Positions 32,526 through 41,749 of a stretch of DNA of 64,000 nucleotides are shown here, piece by piece. This stretch comes from Leisingera aquaemixtae (GTDB taxonomy: Bacteria; Pseudomonadota; Alphaproteobacteria; Rhodobacterales; Rhodobacteraceae), in contig NZ_CYSR01000020.1 in the NCBI RefSeq assembly GCF_001458395.1, positions 37,739 through 101,738 of the forward strand. The letters run 5' to 3'. Numbering within the stretch: position 1 is the stretch's first letter; each line of letters begins with the position of its first letter. The notes beneath the pieces are model-generated. The model made no database searches and was not told the DNA's origin. It saw nothing but the letters and a program-made list of their open reading frames with translations. The translations under genes were made by a program, and so were the position numbers.

Positions 32526-34024
32526 CGGCTGCACTTCTGATATCAGCGGCGGGCGCGGTGCCGGCGCTGGCCAGCGAGGAGCTGCTGAAAAACACCTGCT
32601 CCACCTGCCACACGGCAGAGGAGAACGGGCTGAGCCGGATCAGCGGCCAGCGCAAGACGCCCGAGGGCTGGATGATGACCCTGGTCCGGATGCAGCAGGC
32701 GCATGGGCTGGAGATCAGCGCAGAGGACCGCCGCGCCATTGTGCAGCATCTGGCGGACACGCAAGGGCTGGCGCCGTCCGAGGCCGCGCCGTTCCGCTAT
32801 GCGCTGGAGAAGGACCCGAACGCGCAGGAGAGCTTTGACGAGCCCTTTGCCTCGATGTGCGCGCGCTGCCACACCGGCGCGCGGGGGCTGCTGCAGAACC
32901 GCACGGCAGAGGAGTGGGCGCTGCACATGGACTTCCATGTCGGCCATTTCCCGACCATCGAATACCAGGCGCTTGGCCGCGACCGGGAGTGGTACAAGAT
33001 CGCCCGGACCGAGATTGCAGGCTACCTGGCGGAGCAGAACCCGCTGGAGACCGCGGCCTGGACGGACTGGCAGGCGGCGGACAAGCAGCCGGTGGCGGGC
33101 GATTGGGTGGTGATGACCGACCTGCCCGGCATCGGCGAGGCCTATGGCAAGCTGACGGTCAGCGGCGATGCCTCGCCCTATCAGGTCAGCGGCGAGTTCG
33201 TGACGGCGGATGGCACCGCGCATCCGGTGTCGGGGCAGATGAACCTTTATACCGGCTATGAATGGCGCGCCAATCTGGACATTGGCGGCACCGCCTACCG
33301 CCAGGTGCTGGCGCTGTCGGAGGATGGCAACAGCCTGCAGGGCCGCCAGTTCGACCGCAGCAACGACGCCCTGGGCGCGCCGCTGAGCGGTGCGCGGGAC
33401 GGGGCAGGCAGCGTCATCCTGGGCACGGTTCCCTCTGCCGTTCCGGCGGGGGAGGCGCAGGTGCAGGTGGTTGGCACCGGGCTGGACGGGCTGGACAGCT
33501 CTGCCGGTGAGGCGGCTGCGAACACCTATGGTGCGGCGCTGACGCTGGCGGCCGAGGGCAATGGCGTTGTCACCTTCAGCACAGGCGGGGCAGAGGGGCA
33601 GGTCGCCCATTACACCTCGCTCGACAGCCTGAAGGTGGAGCCGGAATTCACCATCGCCCGCGTCGGCGGCGGCAGCGAGGAAGGCCCGGCGGCGGTGCCC
33701 GCCTATTTCAACGCGGTTGGCATGTGGAACGGGCCTGACGGCGAGGCCGGGACCGAGGATGACGTGCGCGTCGGTAGGGTTGAGGCGCAATGGACCGTGG
33801 CCAACGCGCATGAGCACGCAGCCCACATGAAAGACACTGAATTTGCAGGCGAAATGCAGGCAAGCGGCATCTTTGCGCCGGCGGTTGCCGGCCCCAACCC
33901 GGACCGCCCCTTTAGCGCTAACAATGCGGGCGAGCTGACCGTGCAGGCGGAGGCGATGGGCCAGCAGGCGGAGGCGATGCTGATCGTCACCGTGCAGCGC
34001 TTCATCGACCCGCCGATCCGCTGA
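32501..34024 (+). CDS. qhpA: Quinohemoprotein amine dehydrogenase, diheme alpha subunit
   Basis: 507 aa periplasmic subunit. Signal peptide about residues 1-25 (PALA/S). Two heme c sites: CSTCH at Cys33-Cys36-His37 and CARCH at Cys120-Cys123-His124. The rest is beta-rich, as in the alpha subunit of the Paracoccus enzyme, which carries electrons from the quinone cofactor in QhpC to an external acceptor. GGGAG precedes the ATG. Followed by qhpD after 17 bp. Confidence 0.92.
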   Translation: MQLRPRGLTAALLISAAGAVPALASEELLKNTCSTCHTAEENGLSRISGQRKTPEGWMMTLVRMQQAHGLEISAEDRRAIVQHLADTQGLAPSEAAPFRYALEKDPNAQESFDEPFASMCARCHTGARGLLQNRTAEEWALHMDFHVGHFPTIEYQALGRDREWYKIARTEIAGYLAEQNPLETAAWTDWQAADKQPVAGDWVVMTDLPGIGEAYGKLTVSGDASPYQVSGEFVTADGTAHPVSGQMNLYTGYEWRANLDIGGTAYRQVLALSEDGNSLQGRQFDRSNDALGAPLSGARDGAGSVILGTVPSAVPAGEAQVQVVGTGLDGLDSSAGEAAANTYGAALTLAAEGNGVVTFSTGGAEGQVAHYTSLDSLKVEPEFTIARVGGGSEEGPAAVPAYFNAVGMWNGPDGEAGTEDDVRVGRVEAQWTVANAHEHAAHMKDTEFAGEMQASGIFAPAVAGPNPDRPFSANNAGELTVQAEAMGQQAEAMLIVTVQRFIDPPIR

Positions 34025-34041
34025 GACAGGGGAGAGAGACC

Positions 34042-35466
34042 ATGAAAGACTTTCACTATCAGCCGGCCAATGCGCACCGTGTTGAGGTCGAAGGGCGGGA
34101 GGTTCTGTTCCATGTGCCGACCACCTCGATCTTCGAGATGGACGGGGTGGACCGCGATATCCTCGACTATGCGGCGCAGGCGCAGGCGTTCTCGATGGAC
34201 GAGTTCGAGGCGCGGTTTGCGGCCGAGGATGCGGCGGCAAGGCTCGACGGGCTGGTGCGGCTGGATATCGTCAACGACGGCCGCCCGCTGCAGCCGGAAC
34301 GGCCGCCGATCGAGATCGAGACCTTCCCGCTGACGACCATCGTTCTGAACGTCAACACCGGCTGCAACCTGGCTTGCTCCTACTGCTACAAGGAGGATCT
34401 GGCGGTGCCGTCCAAGGGCCAGAAGATGGCCTTTGACACCGCGCGGAAGTCGGCGGAGATGCTGCTGGCGGAGAACCCGGACCGGGACAGCTACAACATC
34501 GTGTTCTTCGGCGGCGAGCCGCTGTCGAACCTGCCCTTGATCCGGCAGGTCGTGGAGTGGGCCGAGCCGCATTTTCAAGCACTTAGCAAGGAGGTGAACT
34601 TCAGCCTGACGACCAATGCAACGCTGCTGACCGAGCCGGTGATTGACTGGCTGGACGCGCACCGCTTTGGCCTGACGGTTTCGATCGACGGGCCGAAGGC
34701 GCAGCACGATCTGAACCGCAAGACGGTGGGCGGCAAGGGCACCTATGACACGGTGGCCGCCAAGGCGCGGCTGCTGCTGTCGCGGTACAAGTCCAAGCCG
34801 GTGGGCGCCCGAGTCACCCTGACGGCGGGGATCACCAATATCGTGGAGATCTGGGACCATCTGATCAACGATATCGGCTTTGCCGAGGTCGGGTTTTCGC
34901 CGGTCACCTCGGGAGACATGGATGCCTTCAACCTGAATGGCGCCGAGCTGCTGGAGGTGTTCGAGGGGATGAAATCCCTTGGTAGACTCTATGTCGAGGC
35001 AGCGCTGGAGGGGCGCAACATCGGCTTTTCCAACATGCATCAGATGATGAACGACCTCTATGAGGGGCGTTCCAAGGCGCTGCCCTGCGGCGCCGGGGTG
35101 GGGATGCTGGCGGTCAATCACGACGGCGCGCTGAACCTCTGCCACCGGTTCACCGGATCGGAAATGGACCAGTTCGGCACCGTCGATGAGGGCATCAAGC
35201 GCAAGGAGCTGTCGGGCTTCATCAAGGCGCGCTCTGACCGGACCGAGAAGGGCTGCGCCACCTGCCGGATCCGCAACCTGTGCGCGGGGGGCTGCTATCA
35301 CGAGAGCTATGCCCATTTCAGCGACCCGATGATGCCGACCTATCACTACTGCGACCTGATGCGCGACTGGATCGACTTTGGCGTCGCCGCCTATGCCCGG
35401 CTGATCGCCCAGGCGCCGCAGTATTTCCACCAACATGTTGCGCCGAGGAGGGCGTTTGGAAAATGA
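34042..35466 (+). CDS. qhpD: Radical SAM enzyme forming thioether crosslinks in QhpC
   Basis: 474 aa. The radical SAM cluster motif is CNLACSYC (Cys108, Cys112, Cys115). The C-terminal SPASM-type region has further cysteines for auxiliary iron-sulfur clusters ([38 protein letters not shown]). The Paracoccus homologue joins Cys sulfur atoms to Asp or Glu carbons of QhpC. GGGGAGAGA lies upstream of the ATG. The end overlaps the start of qhpC by 4 bp, so enzyme and substrate are translationally coupled. Confidence 0.93.
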   Translation: MKDFHYQPANAHRVEVEGREVLFHVPTTSIFEMDGVDRDILDYAAQAQAFSMDEFEARFAAEDAAARLDGLVRLDIVNDGRPLQPERPPIEIETFPLTTIVLNVNTGCNLACSYCYKEDLAVPSKGQKMAFDTARKSAEMLLAENPDRDSYNIVFFGGEPLSNLPLIRQVVEWAEPHFQALSKEVNFSLTTNATLLTEPVIDWLDAHRFGLTVSIDGPKAQHDLNRKTVGGKGTYDTVAAKARLLLSRYKSKPVGARVTLTAGITNIVEIWDHLINDIGFAEVGFSPVTSGDMDAFNLNGAELLEVFEGMKSLGRLYVEAALEGRNIGFSNMHQMMNDLYEGRSKALPCGAGVGMLAVNHDGALNLCHRFTGSEMDQFGTVDEGIKRKELSGFIKARSDRTEKGCATCRIRNLCAGGCYHESYAHFSDPMMPTYHYCDLMRDWIDFGVAAYARLIAQAPQYFHQHVAPRRAFGK

Positions 35467-35786
35467 AACCGCTCAATCAGAAAGCCGAACGCGTTCAGCA
35501 GGCTGCGTCCCAAGGCCAGATGGAAGAGGTCCGCGCGATGCAGACCGTGACCGCAGGTTGTGCCACCACCTTCGATCCGGGCTGGGAGGTCGACCCCTTT
35601 GGCGGCCTGGCTGCCCTGTGCCAGCCGATGGAGGCGGATCTTTACGGCTGCTCCGACCCCTGCTGGTGGCCCGCGCAGGTGCCCGACATCATGGTCAACC
35701 ACCCGAACTGGGACGAGGGCGCGCCCAATGCCGCCAAGGACTGGCGCGCGCTTGGCGCCACCTATCCCACCGATGCCGAAACCTGA
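35463..35786 (+). CDS. qhpC: Quinohemoprotein amine dehydrogenase, gamma subunit with CTQ cofactor
   Basis: 107-aa precursor. Spacing of key residues is the same as in the Paracoccus protein: thioether pairs Cys33-Glu42, Cys53-Asp59 and Cys67-Asp75, and the cofactor pair Cys63-Trp69 in GCSDPCWWP. The leader before the mature part is about 26-28 residues ([18 protein letters not shown]...) and is not a Sec signal; it is removed by QhpE after modification. The subunit is the catalytic core of the enzyme and is probably exported by QhpF. Confidence 0.93.
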   Translation: MKPLNQKAERVQQAASQGQMEEVRAMQTVTAGCATTFDPGWEVDPFGGLAALCQPMEADLYGCSDPCWWPAQVPDIMVNHPNWDEGAPNAAKDWRALGATYPTDAET

Positions 35787-35799
35787 GGAGACCCGCATC

Positions 35800-36879
35800 A
35801 TGAAATCCGCGCTTTTTGCTGCTGCCGCGCTCTGCGCCACAGCTCTGCCGCTGGCCGCCGGCGACCTTCTGGTGACGGTGGCCCGGCCCTCCAACCTCTA
35901 TGTTTTTGACGCTCAGGACCGTTCGGTCAAAGCGGACTGCGATCTGGGGGCGAATGTGACGCCGGGCGTCATTGCGATGTCGCCGGACAACCGCATCGCC
36001 TATGTGCTGCTGAACCACTGGCAGGACGTTGTGGGTGTCGATATCGAAACCTGCGAGAAGGTGTTTCACGCCGCCCAGTCCGAGGGCGACGTGACCCGCC
36101 GCTCGCTGGCCTCGCTGGCGGTGTCCAAGGACGGCAGCCAGATCTATACGGTGCGCAATCCGGTGCGCAAGAAGACCGACCGCTACGAGGTGATGCAGCC
36201 GGAGTTTGCCGTCTATGACGCGGGCGCCGGGCTGGAGGCCAAGCCGTCCGCCACCTTTGAGGCGCCGCGCCGGTCCACCCTGATGGCGAGCGACCGAAAC
36301 GGTCAGGTCTATGTCGCAGGGCACGAGATCTACCGGGTGGACCCCTCCAACGGCGCGACCGAGGTGGCGATTGCCAATGCCAGCTGGGACCGCCCCACCT
36401 ACAGCCCGCCGGATGTGCTGGCGTTCTGGCCCACCGGCAGCCAGAACGACGAGATGCTGCTGATGTACACCGCGGCGGTGTTCACCGACGAAACCCAGCA
36501 GGAGATGGCGGATTTTGTCTGGGGGTATCAGTCTGTTGACCTCACCACCGGGGAGACGGAGATCGCCGATTTTGCGTCCTTCGAGGTGCTGATGTTCTCC
36601 GCCGTGCGCAGCGCGACCGATCCCAAGCACCTTTATGGCGTCTATACCCAGCTGTCCAAGCACAACCTTGAGACCAAGGAGTTGGTGAAGCGGGTGGACC
36701 TGCCGCACACCTACTACGTCATCAATGTGTCCAGCGACGGGAAAGAGATTTATGTCGCGGGCACCAATGAAGACATCGGCATCTATGACAGCGAGACGCT
36801 GGAGCGGGTGGGCGAGATCCGGATGCCGTCGGGCGGGGATATGTCTGTCTCCACCCTGCATGTCGTGCCGCAGGGATGA
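35800..36879 (+). CDS. qhpB: Quinohemoprotein amine dehydrogenase, beta subunit
   Basis: 359 aa. Sec signal peptide about residues 1-19 (LPLAA). The remainder is a repeated beta pattern of a seven-bladed propeller (LYVFDAQDRSVKAD, YVLLNHWQDVVGVD, QVYVAGHEIYRVD, IYVAGTNEDIGIYD). Forms the periplasmic heterotrimer with QhpA and QhpC. GAGGAG precedes the ATG; it overlaps qhpF by 4 bp. Confidence 0.9.
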   Translation: MKSALFAAAALCATALPLAAGDLLVTVARPSNLYVFDAQDRSVKADCDLGANVTPGVIAMSPDNRIAYVLLNHWQDVVGVDIETCEKVFHAAQSEGDVTRRSLASLAVSKDGSQIYTVRNPVRKKTDRYEVMQPEFAVYDAGAGLEAKPSATFEAPRRSTLMASDRNGQVYVAGHEIYRVDPSNGATEVAIANASWDRPTYSPPDVLAFWPTGSQNDEMLLMYTAAVFTDETQQEMADFVWGYQSVDLTTGETEIADFASFEVLMFSAVRSATDPKHLYGVYTQLSKHNLETKELVKRVDLPHTYYVINVSSDGKEIYVAGTNEDIGIYDSETLERVGEIRMPSGGDMSVSTLHVVPQG

Positions 36880-38621
36880 CCGGGCCTGCTGCCAAACTCT
36901 CCCCCCAGCCGGGCGGCGGTGCTGCCGCCCGGGCCGCCTGGCCGCGCCTGCCATCACGTGCGGGCGCGGCGCTTTTCACGCCCGCCACGGCTGCCTGGCT
37001 GCTGCCGCTGCTGCGGCCGCACCGGCGGCGGCTGGCAGTGCTGTTGCTGATCAGTTTTGCTGCGGCCGCGATTGGATTGCTGCCGCCCTATATCAGCAAG
37101 CTGGTGATCGACCGCGGGCTGATGGCGGGGGATGCGGCGCAGCTGGTGGTCTGGTCTGCGGCGCTGTTTGCGGTTGGCCTGCTGGCAACCGGAACCGGCG
37201 CGCTGAGCAATATCCTGCACATGCGCGCCTCTGTCCGGATGCTGGCGCGGATGCGGCAGCGGCTGCTGTCACGGCTGGCCGGAAAGCCTGCCGGGTGGTT
37301 TGCCAGCCAGCGCGCGGGTGAGCTGCTGGCGCGGGTGGATGGCGACGCGGCGGAGGTGCAGAAATTTGCGTTCAACGCGGTCCTGGGCGGCTCCTCGGCG
37401 CTGATCCGGCTGGTTGGCGGCTCGGCGATGCTGATGGTGCTGGACTGGCGGCTGGGGCTGCTGACGGCGCTGCTGGCGCCTGCGGAGCTGGCCTTTCTGA
37501 TCTGGGCGCGGCCCCGGACAGAGCGCCACGCGGCGGCGGTGCGCGAGAGGCAGGGGCGGTATGCGGCGGGGCTGTCGGAGACGCTGTTCGGCCTGCCCGC
37601 GTTGCAGGCCGCCCGCGGAACGGCATGGGCTGAGCGGCGCAGCCTGCGCGATCATGCCGGGCTGAGCCAGCGGCTGATTGCGCAGAACCTGTGGGGCGAG
37701 TTCACCCGTGCGGTGCCGGTGCTGCTGTCGGCCTTGACCCGGTCGGCGATCTTTCTGGCGGGCGGCCTGATGGTGATTCGGGGCGAGTGGCCGCTGGGCT
37801 CACTGATCGCGTTCGTGGCCTACATGGGGTTCATGACCGGGCCGATGCAGTCGCTGCTGGGCCTGTGGCACGCGCAGGTGCGGGTCAAGGTAGCGGCGGC
37901 GCGGCTGGATGCGGTGATGCAGGCGGATGGCCCTGCCCGGGCGGCCGGTTTTGAGCCTGCCGGCTATGACCTGCGGCTGTCGGGCGTCACCGTTTCCCGC
38001 GGGGCGGCGGCGCCGTTGGGGCCGCTGACCCTGACCATTCCCGAAGGGGCCAGGGTGGCGCTGAGAGGGGCGAGCGGGGCGGGCAAGACCTCCTTGCTGG
38101 CGGTTCTGTGTGGGCGGGCGCAGCCCCTGGCCGGGCGTGTCACTTTGGGCGGCGCGGACCTGAGCCTGCTGGGCGGGGCCGGTTTGCCAGCGCGGGTCGC
38201 CTATGCCGGGCAGCGGCCGTTTACCCTGCGGGCCAGCCTGCGGGACAACCTGTTCCAAAGCCGCGCGTTCTGGGCCAAGCCTGAGTCCGAAGCGCAGGTC
38301 TGGGCGCTGCTGGAGCTGTTTGGCTTGGCAGACAGGTTCCGCGGGGCAGGGGGGCTGGACACCATGCTGGGCGAGAGCGGGCTGACCCTGTCGGGCGGTG
38401 AGCGGCAGCGGCTGTGCCTGCTGCGGGCGTTGCTGCAGCCCTTTGATATCCTGATCCTGGATGAGGCGCTGTCGGAGGTGGATCCCGCCACTGCGGCCCG
38501 CATCCTGGCCCATGTCGACGCGGCGTTCCCCCAGGCCACCCGCATCCTGACCGCGCATGGCGGCGCGGCGGCGGGCGGGGATTTCGATATGGAGATCGAC
38601 CTGACGGAGGGGGCGGTATGA
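36876..38621 (+). CDS. qhpF: ABC transporter for the QhpC subunit
   Basis: 581 aa half-size ABC exporter with an N-terminal membrane domain (about six hydrophobic segments, residues 30-310) and a C-terminal ATPase: Walker A GASGAGKTS, signature LSGGERQRLCL and Walker B FDILILDEALSEVD. In Paracoccus QhpF is needed for QhpC to reach the periplasm, since that subunit has no Sec signal. Overlaps both neighbours by 4 bp. Confidence 0.88.
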   Translation: MTGPAAKLSPQPGGGAAARAAWPRLPSRAGAALFTPATAAWLLPLLRPHRRRLAVLLLISFAAAAIGLLPPYISKLVIDRGLMAGDAAQLVVWSAALFAVGLLATGTGALSNILHMRASVRMLARMRQRLLSRLAGKPAGWFASQRAGELLARVDGDAAEVQKFAFNAVLGGSSALIRLVGGSAMLMVLDWRLGLLTALLAPAELAFLIWARPRTERHAAAVRERQGRYAAGLSETLFGLPALQAARGTAWAERRSLRDHAGLSQRLIAQNLWGEFTRAVPVLLSALTRSAIFLAGGLMVIRGEWPLGSLIAFVAYMGFMTGPMQSLLGLWHAQVRVKVAAARLDAVMQADGPARAAGFEPAGYDLRLSGVTVSRGAAAPLGPLTLTIPEGARVALRGASGAGKTSLLAVLCGRAQPLAGRVTLGGADLSLLGGAGLPARVAYAGQRPFTLRASLRDNLFQSRAFWAKPESEAQVWALLELFGLADRFRGAGGLDTMLGESGLTLSGGERQRLCLLRALLQPFDILILDEALSEVDPATAARILAHVDAAFPQATRILTAHGGAAAGGDFDMEIDLTEGAV

Positions 38622-39274
38622 CCCGCGCGCCGCTGATTGCGCTGATTGACGGGCCGCTGGCGGCGGATGCGCCGGGGCTTGTTGCCCGCATGGACCTGTG
38701 CGCGCTGCACCCGCGGGCCGCCGAAAGCCCGGCGGCGCTGCACGCCAGCCACATGGCTGCCGCCATCCGGGCCAATGCCCCCGCCGCCCGCATTTTGGGG
38801 CTCAGCATCTTTCCGGGGCGGCTTGCCACCTCGCTTGCCACCGTGGCGGAGGCGCTGCGCCGGGCTGCGGAGTCGGAGGCGGCGATCGTTCACTGTTCCT
38901 TTGGCCACGGTGAGGCCAGCCCAGTGCTGGCGGAGGGCGTGGCGGCGGTGCTGGCTGAAGGCAAGCTGCTGGTGGCCTCCGCCCCGGCGCGCGGCGCGCC
39001 GGTCTATCCGGCAGGGTGCGACGGCGTTCTGTCCGTTCAGGGCGATGCGCGCTGCACGCCCGGCCAGTGGTCGCTGCTGGACCTGCCGGGGGCGCGGTTC
39101 GGCGCCTGTCCGGGCGGTCCCGGCGCGCCGGTGCGCGGCGCCAGCCTGGCAGCGGCGCATTTCACCGGGCTGCTGGCCCGGGCCTGCGCGCAAGGCGGGA
39201 TCGGGGAGATGCTGCGGACTCCGGCCTTCACGGGCCGCGAGCGCATCGGGGCAGGGGGGCCGCACGCCGCATGA
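38618..39274 (+). CDS. qhpE: Subtilisin-like protease that removes the QhpC leader
   Basis: 218 aa, shorter than typical subtilases and without a signal peptide or propeptide. The catalytic triad fits Asp11 (IALIDGPL), His45 (HASHMAA) and Ser176 (RGASLAAAHFTG). In Paracoccus QhpE cleaves the QhpC leader after crosslinking in the cytoplasm. Overlaps qhpF and qhpR by 4 bp each. Confidence 0.88.
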   Translation: MTRAPLIALIDGPLAADAPGLVARMDLCALHPRAAESPAALHASHMAAAIRANAPAARILGLSIFPGRLATSLATVAEALRRAAESEAAIVHCSFGHGEASPVLAEGVAAVLAEGKLLVASAPARGAPVYPAGCDGVLSVQGDARCTPGQWSLLDLPGARFGACPGGPGAPVRGASLAAAHFTGLLARACAQGGIGEMLRTPAFTGRERIGAGGPHAA

Positions 39275-40263
39275 TCTGCTTTGACAACTGGAACAGTACC
39301 CTGCGGGCCAATTGCGGCCATTACTATGCGACACCGGAACGGGAGGCCGGGGTGTGGGCGGGATCGTTCGGCCTGCGCCGGCGCAGCGGTGTGGATGTGG
39401 CCGAGATCCGCTGCCCGCCGGCCCGCATCGAGCGCACCCGCAAGGGCATCCTGCGCGATGATCAGGAGCATTTCTTTCTGCTGCACCAGCTGGAGGGCGA
39501 GACCGGCATCCAGCACGCGGGCCGCGAGACGCTGCTGCAGCCGGGGGAGTTGCTGCTGCTCGATTCCACCCGCGCGGCAGAGCTGCGCGTCAGCGGCCGG
39601 CCTGCGGCGTTCCGGTCGGCGCATCTGCCGCGGGCACTGGTGCTGGAGCGGCGCCGGGAGATACCCGCGGCGGGCTGCAAGATCGCGCCGCCGCATCCGC
39701 TGCACGCCAGCCTGTGCGGGCTGCTGGAGGGGACCGGCGGGGAGAACAGCGCGGGATATCTCTTTGATCTGGTGCCGCTGGCCTTTGCCGCCGTCGCGCG
39801 TGGGGGAGCCGGAAGCCTCGGCAGCCGCGGGCACCGGTTCCGGCTGGTGCGCGAGACGCTGGAGCTGCTGAGCGGCGATCCGGGGTTGACTGTTGACAGG
39901 CTGGCCGCGCGCACCGGGCTGTCGCGGCGCCAGCTGCAGCGCGAGTTTCAGGAGAACGGCACCACCTTCACCGACTGCCTGACCCGCGCCCGGCTGGCCG
40001 CGGTCGCGGGCAAGCTGCGCCATGCGGCGCGTCAGGGGGCGCGGGTGCCGATTGCGCAGATCGCCTATGGTGCGGGGTTTGGCGATATCTCCCACTTCAA
40101 CCGCACCTTCCGCCAGCAGTTCGGCTGCTCGCCGCGCGGGTTCCTCAGCACCTGCGCTTTCAGCGGATCTTTGGCGCAGGACGCAAACTCTTTGGCACCG
40201 CTGCCCAAGACCCCGCCGCCGGGGCGTGGTTGTCTTTTGCGATCAAACCCGGCTGACGGATAA
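39271..40263 (+). CDS. qhpR: AraC-family regulator of the amine dehydrogenase operon
   Basis: 330 aa. N-terminal cupin-like AraC-binding half with HAGRETLLQPGELLLLD. C-terminal DNA-binding domain about residues 195-300 (TVDRLAARTGLSRRQLQREF and VPIAQIAYGAGFGDISHFNRTF). Its ATGA overlap with qhpE places it in the operon. The family member in Paracoccus activates the qhp operon in response to amines. The last 30 residues are low-complexity and probably unstructured. Confidence 0.85.
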   Translation: MICFDNWNSTLRANCGHYYATPEREAGVWAGSFGLRRRSGVDVAEIRCPPARIERTRKGILRDDQEHFFLLHQLEGETGIQHAGRETLLQPGELLLLDSTRAAELRVSGRPAAFRSAHLPRALVLERRREIPAAGCKIAPPHPLHASLCGLLEGTGGENSAGYLFDLVPLAFAAVARGGAGSLGSRGHRFRLVRETLELLSGDPGLTVDRLAARTGLSRRQLQREFQENGTTFTDCLTRARLAAVAGKLRHAARQGARVPIAQIAYGAGFGDISHFNRTFRQQFGCSPRGFLSTCAFSGSLAQDANSLAPLPKTPPPGRGCLLRSNPADG

Positions 40264-40278
40264 ACAGGGAGAACGGCA

Positions 40279-41682
40279 ATGGATTATGGCATGCTGATCA
40301 ACGGCGAACAGGTTTCGGCGGAGCGCATGATCGAGGTGATCAACCCGGCAACGGAGGAGGTGTTCGCCCGCGTGCCGCATGCCTCTGAAGCACAGATGAA
40401 CGCGGCGGTGGCCGCTGCCAAGGCAGCGCAGAAAGCTTGGGCGGAAACCCCGATGGTCGAACGGCGCGCCAAGGTGGAGGCGCTGGCCGCCGCCATCGGC
40501 GAGGAGGCGGACGAGCTGGCGCGGCTGATCACCATGGAACAGGGGAAACCGCTGCCCGAGGCGCAGGGCGAGGTGGCCTGGTCGCAAGGATACCTGGCGC
40601 ATACTGCGACGCTGGAGCTGCCGGACCGGGTGATCCAGGACGACGCGGAGTTCCGGATCGAGACCCGGCACAAGCCCTTGGGCGTGGTGGCGGGCATCAT
40701 CGCCTGGAACTTTCCGCTGCTTTTGTGCTGCTGGAAGATCGGGCCTGCGCTGATGGCAGGTAATGCCATTGTGCTGAAACCCGCGCCTACCACCCCGGTT
40801 GCGGCGCTGAAGCTGGGCGAGATCTGCGCCCGGATCTTCCCGGCGGGCCTTGTGAACATCATCACCGACGCCAATGACCTTGGCCCCAAGCTGACGGCGC
40901 ATCCGGATGTGGCCAAGATCGGCTTTACCGGCTCCTCCGAGACCGGCAAGCGGATCATGGCCAGTGCCGCGGACACGATGAAGCGGGTGACGCTGGAGAT
41001 GGGCGGCAACGACCCGGCCATCGTGCTGCCGGATGTGGATGTGAAGGCGGCTGCGGAAAAGGTCTATGGCGGGGCGTTCCTGAATGCCGGGCAAGTTTGC
41101 CTGGCGGTGAAACGGGCCTATGTGCACAGCGATATCTACGAGGACTTCTGCGCCGAGCTGGTGGCCCTTGCCGAACAGGCGGTGGTCGATGACGGCATGA
41201 AGCAGGGGACGACCATCGGCCCGATCCAGAACAAGGCGCAATTCGACAAGATCAAGGGCTTCCTGGAGGACGCCCGCGCCTGCGGCAAGATCATCGCCGG
41301 CGGGACGCCCAAGGACGGCCCCGGCTATTTCGTGCCGCCCACCATCGTGCGCGATGTGACCGACGGCCAGAAGATCGTCGACGAGGAGCAGTTCGGCCCG
41401 GTCCTGCCGGTGATCCGCTTTGACGATATCGACGATGTGATCGCGCGGGCCAATGCCTCCGATTACGGGCTGGGCGGGTCGGTGCATTCGGGCGATACTG
41501 CCAAGGCAACCGAAATCGCCGGGCGCATCGAATCCGGCACCATCTGGGTGAACCAGCAGTTGAACATCGGTCCGCATATCCCGATGGCCGGTTTCAAGGG
41601 CTCTGGCTTGGGGGTGGAACAGTCGGTCGAGGGGCTGGCGGAATATACCCAGATGCAGGTGATCAACGTCGCCCGCGGCTGA
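40279..41682 (+). CDS. NAD(P)-dependent aldehyde dehydrogenase
   Basis: 467 aa. Catalytic Cys in NAGQVCLAVKR, general-base Glu in TLEMGGNDPAIV, and nucleotide-binding GFTGSSETGKR. It is 15 bp after qhpR with GGGAG upstream, so it probably oxidises the aldehyde made by the amine dehydrogenase to the carboxylic acid. Substrate range cannot be read from sequence. Confidence 0.9.
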   Translation: MDYGMLINGEQVSAERMIEVINPATEEVFARVPHASEAQMNAAVAAAKAAQKAWAETPMVERRAKVEALAAAIGEEADELARLITMEQGKPLPEAQGEVAWSQGYLAHTATLELPDRVIQDDAEFRIETRHKPLGVVAGIIAWNFPLLLCCWKIGPALMAGNAIVLKPAPTTPVAALKLGEICARIFPAGLVNIITDANDLGPKLTAHPDVAKIGFTGSSETGKRIMASAADTMKRVTLEMGGNDPAIVLPDVDVKAAAEKVYGGAFLNAGQVCLAVKRAYVHSDIYEDFCAELVALAEQAVVDDGMKQGTTIGPIQNKAQFDKIKGFLEDARACGKIIAGGTPKDGPGYFVPPTIVRDVTDGQKIVDEEQFGPVLPVIRFDDIDDVIARANASDYGLGGSVHSGDTAKATEIAGRIESGTIWVNQQLNIGPHIPMAGFKGSGLGVEQSVEGLAEYTQMQVINVARG

Positions 41683-41749
41683 TCGCGTTTGACCCTTGCC
41701 CGGGCTGCCGTCGCGGCGGCCCGGTCCGTTTATCCAGCAGAGGACGGCC

